Shown here: positions 30,206 to 39,012 of the stretch, piece after piece
How positions within the stretch are numbered: the first letter of the stretch is position 1
How the letters are laid out: each line of letters opens with the position of its first letter
NCBI GenBank assembly: GCA_003283415.1
Contig: QBXH01000001.1
Coordinates: 1 to 64,000, forward strand
Direction: 5' to 3'
Length of the DNA: 64,000 nt
DNA from: Prochlorococcus sp. AG-321-E21
GTDB lineage: Bacteria; Cyanobacteriota; Cyanobacteriia; PCC-6307; Cyanobiaceae
The notes under the pieces: model-generated
What the model was told of the DNA's origin: nothing
The model's database searches: none
The model's input: the letters and a program-made list of their open reading frames with translations, nothing else
Program-made: the position numbers and the translations under genes

Positions 30206-31621
30206 ATGAGTAAGAAGTATGACGCTGGGGTAAAGGAGTACAGAGACACCTACTGGACTCCTGAATACGTCCCCCTTGACACTGACTTGTTAGCCTGTTT
30301 TAAATGCACAGGTCAAGAAGGTGTCCCAAGAGAAGAAGTTGCAGCAGCCGTAGCGGCTGAATCTTCAACTGGTACTTGGTCAACTGTTTGGTCCGAGTTA
30401 CTTACAGATCTTGAATTTTATAAAGGTCGTTGTTATCGAATAGAAGACGTCCCTGGAGATCCAGAAGCATTTTATGCATTTATTGCATATCCTCTAGATC
30501 TTTTTGAAGAAGGTTCAATTACAAACGTTCTAACATCACTTGTAGGAAACGTTTTTGGATTTAAAGCTCTAAGACATTTACGTCTTGAAGATATTAGATT
30601 TCCAATCGCTTTTATTAAGACATGTGGCGGACCTCCTAATGGGATCGTTGTTGAAAGAGATCGACTTAATAAATATGGAAGACCTCTTCTCGGCTGTACC
30701 ATTAAACCTAAATTAGGATTATCTGGTAAGAATTACGGTCGGGTTGTTTATGAATGTCTAAGAGGTGGTCTTGATTTAACTAAAGATGATGAGAATATTA
30801 ATTCTCAGCCATTCCAACGTTGGAGAGAAAGATTTGAGTTCGTTGCGGAGGCAGTTAAACTCGCTCAGCAAGAAACTGGAGAAGTTAAAGGTCATTATTT
30901 AAATTGCACCGCGAACACTCCTGAAGAATTATACGAACGCGCAGAATTTGCAAAGGAACTTGATATGCCAATCATCATGCATGATTACATAACAGGTGGA
31001 TTTACTGCAAATACTGGATTAGCCAACTGGTGTCGTAAAAATGGCATGCTTCTGCATATACACAGAGCTATGCATGCTGTTATTGATAGACATCCAAAGC
31101 ATGGTATCCATTTCAGGGTTTTAGCAAAATGTTTGAGACTCTCTGGTGGAGATCAATTACATACTGGAACCGTTGTTGGAAAACTAGAAGGAGATCGTCA
31201 AACTACTCTCGGTTACATTGATAACTTAAGAGAATCATTTGTTCCTGAAGACAGATCAAGAGGTAATTTCTTTGATCAGGATTGGGGATCAATGCCTGGA
31301 GTATTTGCTGTCGCATCAGGTGGAATTCATGTTTGGCATATGCCAGCACTGCTTGCAATATTTGGAGATGATTCTTGTCTTCAATTCGGAGGAGGAACTC
31401 ATGGTCACCCATGGGGCTCAGCTGCCGGAGCTGCTGCAAACCGTGTTGCATTAGAAGCTTGTGTGAAAGCACGTAATGCAGGTCGCGAAATCGAAAAAGA
31501 AAGTAGAGACATTCTAATGGAAGCTGCTAAGCATAGTCCTGAATTAGCTATTGCACTCGAAACTTGGAAAGAAATCAAGTTTGAGTTTGATACCGTTGAT
31601 AAGCTCGACGTTCAAGGTTAA
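30206..31621 (+). CDS. cbbL: Rubisco large subunit, form IA
   Basis: This catalytic subunit fixes CO2 onto ribulose bisphosphate inside the carboxysome. Active-site segments visible are [34 protein letters not shown] (carbamylated lysine region), [11 protein letters not shown] and the [19 protein letters not shown] loop containing the catalytic lysine 6 residues later. The start [17 protein letters not shown] and the length of 471 aa are typical of form IA carboxysomal enzymes acquired by marine picocyanobacteria from proteobacteria. Hairpins precede and follow it. Confidence 0.99.
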
Positions 31622-31637
31622 TTCAAATTTCAATCTA

Positions 31638-31659
31638 GAGGAGAAAATTATTTCTCCTC
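31638..31659 (+). terminator. Hairpin between cbbL and cbbS
   Basis: The perfect 9-bp stem GAGGAGAAA-ATTA-TTTCTCCTC is followed by AATTTTT, which has the form of an intrinsic terminator. It lies 16 bp after the cbbL stop and 52 bp before cbbS. As cbbS must be expressed, it is probably leaky or protects the cbbL mRNA end. Confidence 0.65.
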
Positions 31660-31710
31660 AATTTTTCAAACCTCGTTTTTACGAGAATATCATTCACAAA
31701 TCATTTAATT

Positions 31711-32052
31711 ATGCCTTTCCAGAGCACAGTTGGTGACTATCAAACAGTTGCTACCCTGGAAACCTTCGGTTTTTTACCACCGATGACCCAGGAAGAAATA
31801 TACGACCAAATTGCTTACATTATTGCTCAAGGATGGAGTCCTGTTATTGAGCATGTTCATCCAAGTGGAAGTATGCAAACTTATTGGTCTTATTGGAAGC
31901 TCCCTTTCTTTGGAGAAAAAGATCTTAACTTGGTTGTAAGTGAGTTAGAGGCATGCCATAGAGCATACCCTGATCATCACGTAAGAATCATTGGTTATGA
32001 CGCTTATACACAAAGTCAAGGTACGGCTTTTGCAGTTTTCCAAGGACGCTAA
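31711..32052 (+). CDS. cbbS: Rubisco small subunit, form IA
   Basis: The small subunit caps the L8 core to make L8S8. Family features are YQTVATLETFGFLPPMTQEEI near the N-terminus, the central SYWKLPFFG-like stretch and ending FAVFQGR. The length of 113 aa is normal. It lies 89 bp after cbbL, a larger gap than usual for the pair, filled by the cbbL hairpin. Confidence 0.99.
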   Translation: MPFQSTVGDYQTVATLETFGFLPPMTQEEIYDQIAYIIAQGWSPVIEHVHPSGSMQTYWSYWKLPFFGEKDLNLVVSELEACHRAYPDHHVRIIGYDAYTQSQGTAFAVFQGR

Positions 32053-32074
32053 ATTTTTATTTATCAGTCAATAT

Positions 32075-32112
32075 CTTTCTCCTTTTAAAACTAAAAATTT
32101 TATTGGAGAAAG
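32075..32112 (+). terminator. Hairpin between cbbS and csoS2
   Basis: The perfect 8-bp stem CTTTCTCC/GGAGAAAG encloses a 22-base AT-rich loop and is followed by CTTTTTTA, again terminator-like. It sits 22 bp after cbbS and about 30 bp before csoS2. It would lower csoS2 and downstream expression relative to Rubisco. Confidence 0.65.
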
Positions 32113-32142
32113 CTTTTTTAAAGAGTTACTAATTTGAAGATT

Positions 32143-34440
32143 ATGTCAACAAAAACCAGTAGAGAGATTGCACTAGAAAGAAGAAAGGCTATGAGTGATG
32201 GCGGGAAAAAAGCTGCCTTATATTCTACTTCTACTAAAGATAGGGTTAGATCATCTCAAGATATACATTCAACTGGAACAACTACTTCGAATAAAAAAGT
32301 TTCAACACAACCAAGTAAAATTAATATACCTGCCAATAAAATTGCTAGAAAATCTACTTCATCAAAATTATCAAGTAAAGAACTGGGTATAGAAAGAAGA
32401 AAAGCAATGTCTACTCATGGTAAATCAGCTATTAATTCTTCAGATAGAACACGTACTGATATTAAAAGTGATATTCAAGTTAATAAAGCTATTTCAATCG
32501 AAAAACCTCAGATCATAAATGATCACAATACCAGTATTCAAGATCGTCAAGTAGTTAAACAAAATATTAAAAGAAGAATTAACCAAAAGAGAAAACCCAT
32601 AACCAATACAAGCAGAGATATTGTTTTAGCAAGAAGAGAAGCTCAATCTAAACATGGAAAATCAGCATCAAAACAAAACACAAGTGCTGCCTCTTTAGCG
32701 AGAAGAGGGGACCCGGATTTGTCTAGTAGGGAAATTTCTCAAAGGGTAAGAGAACTTAGAAGTAAAACAGGATCTACATCAAAACAAGGTAATGGTAAAT
32801 GTAGGCCATGTGGTCCAAACAAAAATGGTTCTAAATTAAATATCGCTGATGCAAGTTGGAAAGTTGGCAAAAGTGAAACAGATTCTGGACAAACTGTTAC
32901 AGGAACACAATCAAACAGATCTTTGAAAACAACAGGTAATGAAGCTAGTACCTGTAGAACAGTAACTGGGACACAATATATGGGAGCTGAGGTGACTGAT
33001 CAATTCTGTCAAGATAAACCAAAATATAAACAACCTCTAAGAGCTTCTGTTACATCAACAACATCTGGGAATAAGGTTACTGGTAATGAAGTCGGCAGAT
33101 CTGAAAAAGTTACTGGGGATGAACCTGGGACTTGTAAAAACTTGACTGGAACGGAATATATTTCCGCTAATCAGTCACAAAAATATTGTGGGGAAGTAAT
33201 AAAAAAACCATCAAAGGTAAAACAAAGCATAACAACTGATGGATTAAAAGTATCTGGATCCCTGCCAGGAAGATCATCCTTAGTAACTGGAGATGAATCA
33301 GGTACAGGGCACCAGTTAACTGGCGATCAATATTTAGGTTCAGAACCAATGCCTAAAGGTAAATCTTATGAAAAAGTTGGAAAATACGACACATTAAATG
33401 GCAATCAAGTTACAGGAACTGGGGTAGGTAGATCTGAATCAGTTACTGGGAATGAACATGGGAGTTGTAAAAACGTTACTGGTGATGAGTATATAGGTTC
33501 TCAGCAATATGAAAAATTTTGTGGATCTAAACCAAATGCTGAAGCTAAAAAAGTTGGAGTAAGTCTCTCTGCAAAATCTAATTTAATCAGTGGAACAATG
33601 ACTGGTAGATCAAAATTAGTTACTGGAGATGAGCCAGGTTCTTGTAAGGTCCTTACTGGAACTCCTTATGCAGGTTTAGATCAATTAAACGAAAACTGCA
33701 ACTCGAAAAATGTTGAAGATATGAAATCTAGAGCGACTATAAATTCTGGTAATAATTCAAATGCAAGACTAACTGGACAACAGCCCGGAATAGGAGGAGT
33801 TATGACTGGAGCCAAAAAAGGTGCTTGTAAAAATTTAACTGGAACTCCTTATATTGGAGGAGATCAGTTTTTATCCAATTGTGAAACACAACCCAACGAT
33901 TCTTCTTACGCTAATCAAGATAAATCAGCGTCTAATTCTTGGAAGGAATTTTCTGTTAACTCACCATCAAGAGAAAGGTATTCATCTAAAAATACAGAAG
34001 GGGTAACCGGTAATAGGTATGAAGATAGTTCAAAGATTACAGGCCCTTTTGATATGGCAGAAGATAAAGTTACTGGAACCGAGCAATTTAGATTTGAACC
34101 TAATAAAAATATGACTTATAAACAAAAAATGAAACTCGAAGAAAGTCAAAATATTGTGACACCTACGGATAAAAAAGAACCTTCCAGAATAACAGGAGAA
34201 GGTCAGTCAGCAGGAAATATAACTGGTGATGACTGGGATAGAGGTGATAAAGTGACAGGAACAGAAGGGGTGTCTGCTAGGAAGAGGAATCCTTCAAGAG
34301 CTGGATTTATGGGAGCAATGCCTCCAATTGATATCAAAAGAAATGATGAAAAGGAAAAACCTGATTTTCTCATAACCGGATCTAGTGGAAATACACGTGA
34401 AGGCCAACTCGTGACTTTTTCGGGTGGTGCAAGAGGTTAA
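32143..34440 (+). CDS. csoS2: Carboxysome assembly scaffold CsoS2
   Basis: CsoS2 is a largely disordered, repetitive protein that bridges Rubisco and shell. Four N-terminal repeats are visible, each built on S-x-E/D-I-x-x-x-R-R-x-A-x-S-x-x-G-K (for example SREIALERRKAMSDGGKKA). A middle region follows with about six repeats of VTG-x-x-x-GR and C-x-x-(L/V)TGT-x-Y paired with spaced cysteines, then the C-terminal shell-anchoring part. I chose the ATG at 32143 (MSTKTSREIA) over the TTG at 32134 used by the track, because nothing upstream is family-like. The gene reads through in one frame; no frameshift site is needed to explain it. Confidence 0.95.
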   Translation: MSTKTSREIALERRKAMSDGGKKAALYSTSTKDRVRSSQDIHSTGTTTSNKKVSTQPSKINIPANKIARKSTSSKLSSKELGIERRKAMSTHGKSAINSSDRTRTDIKSDIQVNKAISIEKPQIINDHNTSIQDRQVVKQNIKRRINQKRKPITNTSRDIVLARREAQSKHGKSASKQNTSAASLARRGDPDLSSREISQRVRELRSKTGSTSKQGNGKCRPCGPNKNGSKLNIADASWKVGKSETDSGQTVTGTQSNRSLKTTGNEASTCRTVTGTQYMGAEVTDQFCQDKPKYKQPLRASVTSTTSGNKVTGNEVGRSEKVTGDEPGTCKNLTGTEYISANQSQKYCGEVIKKPSKVKQSITTDGLKVSGSLPGRSSLVTGDESGTGHQLTGDQYLGSEPMPKGKSYEKVGKYDTLNGNQVTGTGVGRSESVTGNEHGSCKNVTGDEYIGSQQYEKFCGSKPNAEAKKVGVSLSAKSNLISGTMTGRSKLVTGDEPGSCKVLTGTPYAGLDQLNENCNSKNVEDMKSRATINSGNNSNARLTGQQPGIGGVMTGAKKGACKNLTGTPYIGGDQFLSNCETQPNDSSYANQDKSASNSWKEFSVNSPSRERYSSKNTEGVTGNRYEDSSKITGPFDMAEDKVTGTEQFRFEPNKNMTYKQKMKLEESQNIVTPTDKKEPSRITGEGQSAGNITGDDWDRGDKVTGTEGVSARKRNPSRAGFMGAMPPIDIKRNDEKEKPDFLITGSSGNTREGQLVTFSGGARG

Positions 34441-34447
34441 TTAAATA

Positions 34448-35977
34448 ATGCCTTTGAGAGGACTGGCCAAAGCCAAGAACTTCACATTGGGGCCTACGGC
34501 TCCAATGAAAACTTTTACAGAAAATATTCATTTACAGAATAATGATGTGAATACTTTAAGAAGTACTGATAAGACTCATAACTTAACTAATAATTCTCAG
34601 AACGAAAAACTTTACAAATATGAAAATCAAATTAAAAATAGTTTTGATAAAATTGTTCCTACTTTAAAAGAAATTGCCCGTATACAACATCATGAGGATT
34701 TTATAAATACAGCTCAATCTATATCTTTAAAGAATTTGGGAATAGATTTGCCAACTCACGTTTTAGATAAATCTTGGGTTAAACCGTTAGATATGAGGGC
34801 CTTATATGCATGGTGTGCTTTTAAGCAGCATGAAAAATTAAGCGATAATTTTTTTGAAAATGATCCTTTAGATGGTTCTTCTGGGAGTGGTAATGCAAAT
34901 GATTTTGAAGCATTCCTTCTTGATTGTGGAATTCATTTACTAGATATAACTCCTTGTTCTGATGGAAGATTAGCTCATTCTGTAGCATATGTTATGAGGA
35001 TTCCATTTAGTGCAGTAAGAAGAAGATCACATGCAGGGGCACTTTTTGATATTGAAAATACCGTGAATAGATGGGTTAAAACTGAACATAAAAGGTATAG
35101 AGAAGAAAAACCAAATGCAGCTCTCAAAGATACAAGGTACCTAAAAATTGTCACATATCATTTTAGTTCAGTTGATCCCTTACATCAAGGATGCGCTGCT
35201 CATGGCAGTGATGATAAATTAGCGGCCAAAGAAGGGCTCAAAAAATTACTTGCTTTTAGGGAGGCTGTAGAAAATAGTTTCTGTTGCGGTGCTTCAGTAG
35301 ATCTTATGTTAATTGGTTTAGATACTGATACTGACTCCATAAAGATTCACTTATCTTCAAATGATGGCAAGATAGATTTAGAAAAAACTATTTCTAGTTT
35401 AGATATCTACAATTCAACAATAAATTTTTCCAAAGACGAAGCAGAAAAAGAAATTTGTCAAATTATTTCAGGAAATTCTACTAAGGCTCAACTAAAGGGA
35501 TTGGATAAGTTTGTTTTTAAATTAATAGTCAATAATATTTCTCAGATTGATTACGTTAAGAAATTTCATAAAGGTTCTTATGAAGATATTGGACATGCTG
35601 AAAGGTTTATTGGAGTGGGGATTGGTTTTAAAGAGGTTCATCTAAGGAATTTAACTTATTTTGCTCATCTTGATACAGTCGAAGAAGGTGCTCCTGATTT
35701 GGATGTAGGAGTAAAGATTTTTACAGGATTAAATGTTTCACAAGATCTTCCTATTCCCGTAGTAATAAGATTTGATTATTCTGGTAAAGTTCCTGGGGCG
35801 AAAGAAAGAGCTGCAAAAGATTGTAATAGAGTAAATAATGCGATATCAATTAGATATAAAAGTTTAGTTGATAAAGGGTTGTTGCACACTTGTCTTACTA
35901 TTAGAGATAGGGACAACACTCATTCCGCCCAAATTATTGGAATGTCTTTAGATCAAAAAACAAAGGAGGCCCATTAA
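34448..35977 (+). CDS. csoSCA: Carboxysomal beta-type carbonic anhydrase CsoSCA
   Basis: Formerly CsoS3, this enzyme makes CO2 from bicarbonate in the carboxysome lumen. Zinc-site regions visible are ITPCSDGRLAHSVAYVM (Cys and Asp-Arg dyad, about residue 178), QGCAAHGSDDKLAA (His, about 255) and ENSFCCGASVDLM (Cys, about 280). The N-terminal ~90 residues form a variable helical domain and the last third is a catalytically dead duplicate. The length of 509 aa is normal. It begins 7 bp after csoS2 and ends 3 bp before csoS4A. Confidence 0.96.
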   Translation: MPLRGLAKAKNFTLGPTAPMKTFTENIHLQNNDVNTLRSTDKTHNLTNNSQNEKLYKYENQIKNSFDKIVPTLKEIARIQHHEDFINTAQSISLKNLGIDLPTHVLDKSWVKPLDMRALYAWCAFKQHEKLSDNFFENDPLDGSSGSGNANDFEAFLLDCGIHLLDITPCSDGRLAHSVAYVMRIPFSAVRRRSHAGALFDIENTVNRWVKTEHKRYREEKPNAALKDTRYLKIVTYHFSSVDPLHQGCAAHGSDDKLAAKEGLKKLLAFREAVENSFCCGASVDLMLIGLDTDTDSIKIHLSSNDGKIDLEKTISSLDIYNSTINFSKDEAEKEICQIISGNSTKAQLKGLDKFVFKLIVNNISQIDYVKKFHKGSYEDIGHAERFIGVGIGFKEVHLRNLTYFAHLDTVEEGAPDLDVGVKIFTGLNVSQDLPIPVVIRFDYSGKVPGAKERAAKDCNRVNNAISIRYKSLVDKGLLHTCLTIRDRDNTHSAQIIGMSLDQKTKEAH

Positions 35978-35980
35978 ATC

Positions 35981-36247
35981 ATGCTTATTTGTAAGGTATT
36001 GAAACCACTTGTTTCCACAAATAGAATACCAGGATTCGAGCATAAGCATCTTCAAGTAGTTTTAGATGGCTCTTCTAATAAGGTTGCTGTTGATGCTGTG
36101 GGATGTAAGCCCGGTGATTGGGTTATTTGTGTTGGTAGTTCTGCTGCTAGAGAAGCTGCAGGGAGTAAATCATATCCAAGTGATTTAACGATTGTTGGAA
36201 TTATTGATCATTGGGATCCCGATAGTCCAAAACAAATTGAGGTGTAG
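35981..36247 (+). CDS. csoS4A: Carboxysome vertex protein CsoS4A
   Basis: This BMV/EutN-CcmL-family pentamer closes the twelve corners of the icosahedral shell. The 88-aa sequence starts MLICKVLKPLVSTNRI and contains the family motif GCKPGDWVICVGSSAAREA (about residues 40-58). It is 3 bp after csoSCA and 5 bp before csoS4B, so it is translated as part of the operon. Confidence 0.96.
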   Translation: MLICKVLKPLVSTNRIPGFEHKHLQVVLDGSSNKVAVDAVGCKPGDWVICVGSSAAREAAGSKSYPSDLTIVGIIDHWDPDSPKQIEV

Positions 36248-36252
36248 AAATT

Positions 36253-36501
36253 TTGGAAATAATGAAGGTATGTGGAAGAATGGTATGCACCCAGAGAGTC
36301 GCTGGACTTGGACACATGAATTTGAGAATTTTAGAAAATAATAAAGGTAAAAAAGTTGTTGCAGTTGATCCTGTTGGAGCTAGAGAGGGTAATTGGGTTT
36401 TTACTGCTAGTGGAACAGCCGCAAGATTCTCATGCCCAGATCCAGAAGTTACAACTGACTTAACCATCGGCGGAATTATTGATTATTGGGAATCTAATTA
36501 G
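36253..36501 (+). CDS. csoS4B: Carboxysome vertex protein CsoS4B
   Basis: This is the second BMV-family vertex protein, paralogous to CsoS4A (CGRMVCTQRVAGLGHMNLRI, then GAREGNWVFTASGTAARF). The start could be the TTG at 36253 (MEIMKVCGRM) or the in-frame ATG at 36262; GAGG in the csoS4A end is correctly spaced for the TTG, so I keep that. The length is 82 or 79 aa. The cluster continues with the acRAF-like gene after 100 bp. Confidence 0.95.
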   Translation: MEIMKVCGRMVCTQRVAGLGHMNLRILENNKGKKVVAVDPVGAREGNWVFTASGTAARFSCPDPEVTTDLTIGGIIDYWESN

Positions 36502-36601
36502 ACTTCTATAATAATTGTTTGTCCTGATTTATTTTTCAAAATAATTAGTAAAAATATCAAATAAATGTATAGTATTAAGTGCTGTTATAAGTTACGTCTT
36601 A

Positions 36602-36841
36602 ATGTGGAAACAAAGGGAGTCGCCTCCAATACTTGAAAAAAGATTTGAGTTTGAAGAGTATCAAAAAATAAGTATATTTTTGAAAAAAATAGATGAATTA
36701 TGTAAAGAAAAAAATATCTATCCCAATATTAGTTTTGGTAAGAACTTTGTTAGTGTATCCATTTTTTTAGATTCTGAGGAAATACAAAGTAATGAAAAAG
36801 AATTTTCTATAAGATTAGATAATTACTTTTTAGAAAAATAA
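36602..36841 (+). CDS. acRAF-like Rubisco assembly factor (pterin dehydratase fold)
   Basis: The 79-aa product WKQRESPPILEKRFEFEEYQ and YPNISFGKNFVSVSI matches the pterin-4a-carbinolamine-dehydratase-like protein encoded beside alpha-carboxysome genes. In Halothiobacillus and relatives this protein, acRAF, aids form IA Rubisco assembly. The catalytic histidines of true dehydratases (H-H-x-x-W-type) are absent: the equivalent stretch reads YPNISFGKNFVSV, which supports a chaperone rather than an enzyme. Its placement at the end of the operon, 100 bp after csoS4B, fits. The function is by homology and context. Confidence 0.8.
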   Translation: MWKQRESPPILEKRFEFEEYQKISIFLKKIDELCKEKNIYPNISFGKNFVSVSIFLDSEEIQSNEKEFSIRLDNYFLEK

Positions 36842-36846
36842 TGTGC

Positions 36847-37074
36847 CTAATAATGATTAGGTTTATCTATATCTCTTTTAATTAGAGCCATTAAATAAGT
36901 AGGGGCTTTATATCTTCCAGGAAGACATCTGTTTAATGTTTCAAGATGACCCCAACAAACTGTCCTTTCGATCTCTTTAAGTGAATTTCCTTTTAAAATT
37001 AATAACCTTAGCGCTTTACAAAATAAAGGGTAACCTGCTTCTAGTTCGTCTATATTGAGCTTTGCTGCTGTCAT
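36847..37074 (-). CDS. Small conserved-looking picocyanobacterial protein
   Basis: This is a 75-aa product with two or three helices (NIDELEAGYPLFCKALRLLI, then SLKEIERTVCWGHLETLNRC) and no membrane segment. It resembles a small family of marine cyanobacteria that I recall as DUF3136, but I cannot verify that. It converges on the acRAF-like gene with a 5-bp gap. Two cysteines and the CWGHLE motif are the most distinctive features. The function is unknown; a carboxysome link is only by position. Confidence 0.65.
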   Translation of the reverse strand: MTAAKLNIDELEAGYPLFCKALRLLILKGNSLKEIERTVCWGHLETLNRCLPGRYKAPTYLMALIKRDIDKPNHY

Positions 37075-37159
37075 AGATCAAAGAAGTTTTGTTATTTAAT
37101 AATCTATACAAATATGGCGCACAATTGGCTCTTATTTAAAATTTCTAAATAATAATAAA

Positions 37160-37552
37160 TTAATCTAGAAAAGCGACGCAATCTATTTCAATTAAAACGC
37201 CTTTTGGCAAAGAAGAAACTTCTACACAGGCTCTTGCCGGTGGTTTATCTCCCTTAAAAAAATCACTATATATATCGTTAACAGTTTTAAAATTTTTTAA
37301 ATCAGTTAAATAAATAGTCGTTTTAATTACATCTTCTGCTCTTGCTCCTCCGGCATTAAGAACAGCTAAAAGATTTTTTAAAACTTGAGTAGTTTCTTTC
37401 TCAATATTACCAAGGCATTTAATTTTATTTGAAATTGGATCAATGGCAATTTGACCCGAACAATAAATAAAATTCCCTGCTTTGATTGCTTGGTTATAAG
37501 GACCAACAGGGTCGGGGGCCTTAGAAGTCTTAATTACTTTTGTTGAAGACAT
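37160..37552 (-). CDS. ridA: RidA family enamine/imine deaminase
   Basis: RidA hydrolyses reactive enamine/imine intermediates from PLP enzymes, such as 2-aminoacrylate. The family signature runs APDPVGPYNQAIKAGNFIYCSGQIAIDP, cut here between residues 12 and 39, with the key arginine in PPARACVEVSSLPKGVLIEIDCVA. The length of 130 aa is normal. It lies 24 bp after gloB on the same strand, so both are likely co-transcribed detoxification genes. Confidence 0.93.
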   Translation of the reverse strand: MSSTKVIKTSKAPDPVGPYNQAIKAGNFIYCSGQIAIDPISNKIKCLGNIEKETTQVLKNLLAVLNAGGARAEDVIKTTIYLTDLKNFKTVNDIYSDFFKGDKPPARACVEVSSLPKGVLIEIDCVAFLD

Positions 37553-37576
37553 TTGATCAAGTGTATTTATATAAAT

Positions 37577-38317
37577 TTAAACCCATGAATCTTTATTTGC
37601 TCTTAAAAAAGAAAATCCTTCTAAATTATCTGCTCTTAAAAACAGATTAATTTTCATCTCTTCTTCAAGTAGGCATGGAATTGTAAGTTCTTTAAAAGCA
37701 ATTTTTTTTTCAACTTCAATGAGTTTATTTTTAATATTTTGATTCTCTGGTTCAAGATCTAATGCCCACAAAAGGTTAGACTTCGTATATTCATGAGCAC
37801 AGTAAATAAGAGTATTTTTGGGTAATGACTTAATTCTTTTAAGAGAATTATACATTTGTTTATAAGTACCTTCAAAGATTCTTCCACATCCAGCTGAAAA
37901 TAAAGTATCACCAATAAAAAGAATAGGAACGTTTTTATTTATGTAGAAAGCTATATGAGATCTTGTGTGCCCTATTACTTCGATTACTTTAACTTCTTCA
38001 TCTAATAACTCTAATGTGTCCCCATCCTTAACTGATATATTCTGAAATGGTATACGATCTTTTTCTTTAAAGGAGGCTATAACCTTAACATTTGGCCATT
38101 CTTTTATAAGCTCTCTAGTTCCTCCAATATGATCTGAGTGATGATGAGTTTGTAATATAGCTTCTAAATTAAGATTATTGGTTTTTAGGTATTGTATTAC
38201 AGGTTGAGAGAGAGCAGGATCAATAACTACTGCTGATTTATTTTTTTCCCAGAGCCAAATAACATTATCACTTAGAACTCGAATTCCAATTATTTTTTGC
38301 TCTTTATTAAATTCCAT
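37577..38317 (-). CDS. gloB: Hydroxyacylglutathione hydrolase (glyoxalase II)
   Basis: GloB hydrolyses S-D-lactoylglutathione to lactate and glutathione. The metallo-beta-lactamase motif [10 protein letters not shown], further ligands in [12 protein letters not shown] and the [19 protein letters not shown] stretch are clear. The track ORF begins at 38500, but that extends over hisG on the other strand with a non-family N-terminus; the ATG at 38317 ([15 protein letters not shown]) gives a normal 246-aa protein and leaves 43 bp to hisG. Confidence 0.92.
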   Translation of the reverse strand: MEFNKEQKIIGIRVLSDNVIWLWEKNKSAVVIDPALSQPVIQYLKTNNLNLEAILQTHHHSDHIGGTRELIKEWPNVKVIASFKEKDRIPFQNISVKDGDTLELLDEEVKVIEVIGHTRSHIAFYINKNVPILFIGDTLFSAGCGRIFEGTYKQMYNSLKRIKSLPKNTLIYCAHEYTKSNLLWALDLEPENQNIKNKLIEVEKKIAFKELTIPCLLEEEMKINLFLRADNLEGFSFLRANKDSWV

Positions 38318-38360
38318 TATTGCCTTAGAATTATAAAATTGTTTGAAAATAAATTGATCT

Positions 38361-39008
38361 ATGATTACTATAGCTTTACCTAAAGGAGCTCTGTTAAAAG
38401 ATTCAATTTCAATTTTAGAAAAAGCAGGATTGAATTTCTCTGATGCACTGCTAGAGAATAATAGATCATTAACTATTGAGTCGAAATGTAGGCGAGCCAA
38501 AGCCTTACTAGTAAGAAATGGAGATGTCCCCGTTTATGTAAGTTACGGGCAAGCAGATTTGGGAATTGTAGGATATGACGTATTACAGGAATCTGAATTG
38601 AAAGTTGCTAAGTTGCTTGATTTAGAGTTTGGTGGATGTCACATGTCGCTTGCAGTAAAAAATAATAGTAAGTATTCAAAACCTACGGATCTTCCTGCTA
38701 ATTGTAAAGTGGCAAGTAAATTCACAAAAACTGCAAGAGCCTATTTTGATGATTTAAATATACCTGTTGAGATTGTTCATTTAATGGGTTCAGTAGAACT
38801 TGGCCCTATTACTGGAATGGCAGAAGCCATAGTAGATTTGGTAGCAACAGGTAAGACTCTTAAAGAAAACGGTTTAAATAAAATTGACGATCTTTTTTAT
38901 TCAACTGCTCGGTTAATAGCTAATCCTCTCTCTCTTAGATTAGATAGTAATCCTCTCCGAGATGTGATTTTATCAATAGAATCTTCTAAAGGTATATTGA
39001 ATATTTAA
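38361..39008 (+). CDS. hisG: ATP phosphoribosyltransferase, short form
   Basis: This is the first enzyme of histidine synthesis. It starts [19 protein letters not shown] and includes [11 protein letters not shown] and the PRPP loop [18 protein letters not shown] (about residues 155-172). At 215 aa it is the short form that lacks the regulatory domain and needs HisZ as a partner, which is not in this window. The ABC exporter follows after 4 bp. Confidence 0.96.
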   Translation: MITIALPKGALLKDSISILEKAGLNFSDALLENNRSLTIESKCRRAKALLVRNGDVPVYVSYGQADLGIVGYDVLQESELKVAKLLDLEFGGCHMSLAVKNNSKYSKPTDLPANCKVASKFTKTARAYFDDLNIPVEIVHLMGSVELGPITGMAEAIVDLVATGKTLKENGLNKIDDLFYSTARLIANPLSLRLDSNPLRDVILSIESSKGILNI

Positions 39009-39012
39009 AGTA

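Noticed and set aside
31551-31736. 61-aa ORF spanning the cbbL end and cbbS start
   Set aside because: Covers the cbbL-cbbS hairpin in another frame; no protein-like features.
32134-32142. TTG start for csoS2
   Set aside because: The ATG nine bases later begins the conserved MSTKTSREIA; the extra residues are not family-like.
33167-33349. Minus-strand ORF in csoS2
   Set aside because: Shadow of the repetitive csoS2 reading frame, with low-complexity content.
32134-34440. Programmed frameshift in csoS2 as in Halothiobacillus
   Set aside because: The gene is open throughout and I saw no clear slippery site with downstream structure; the CsoS2A/B duality is not supported here.
38318-38500. 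N-terminal extension of gloB in the ORF track
   Set aside because: It overlaps hisG on the other strand and lacks family similarity; the ATG at 38317 gives a normal glyoxalase II.
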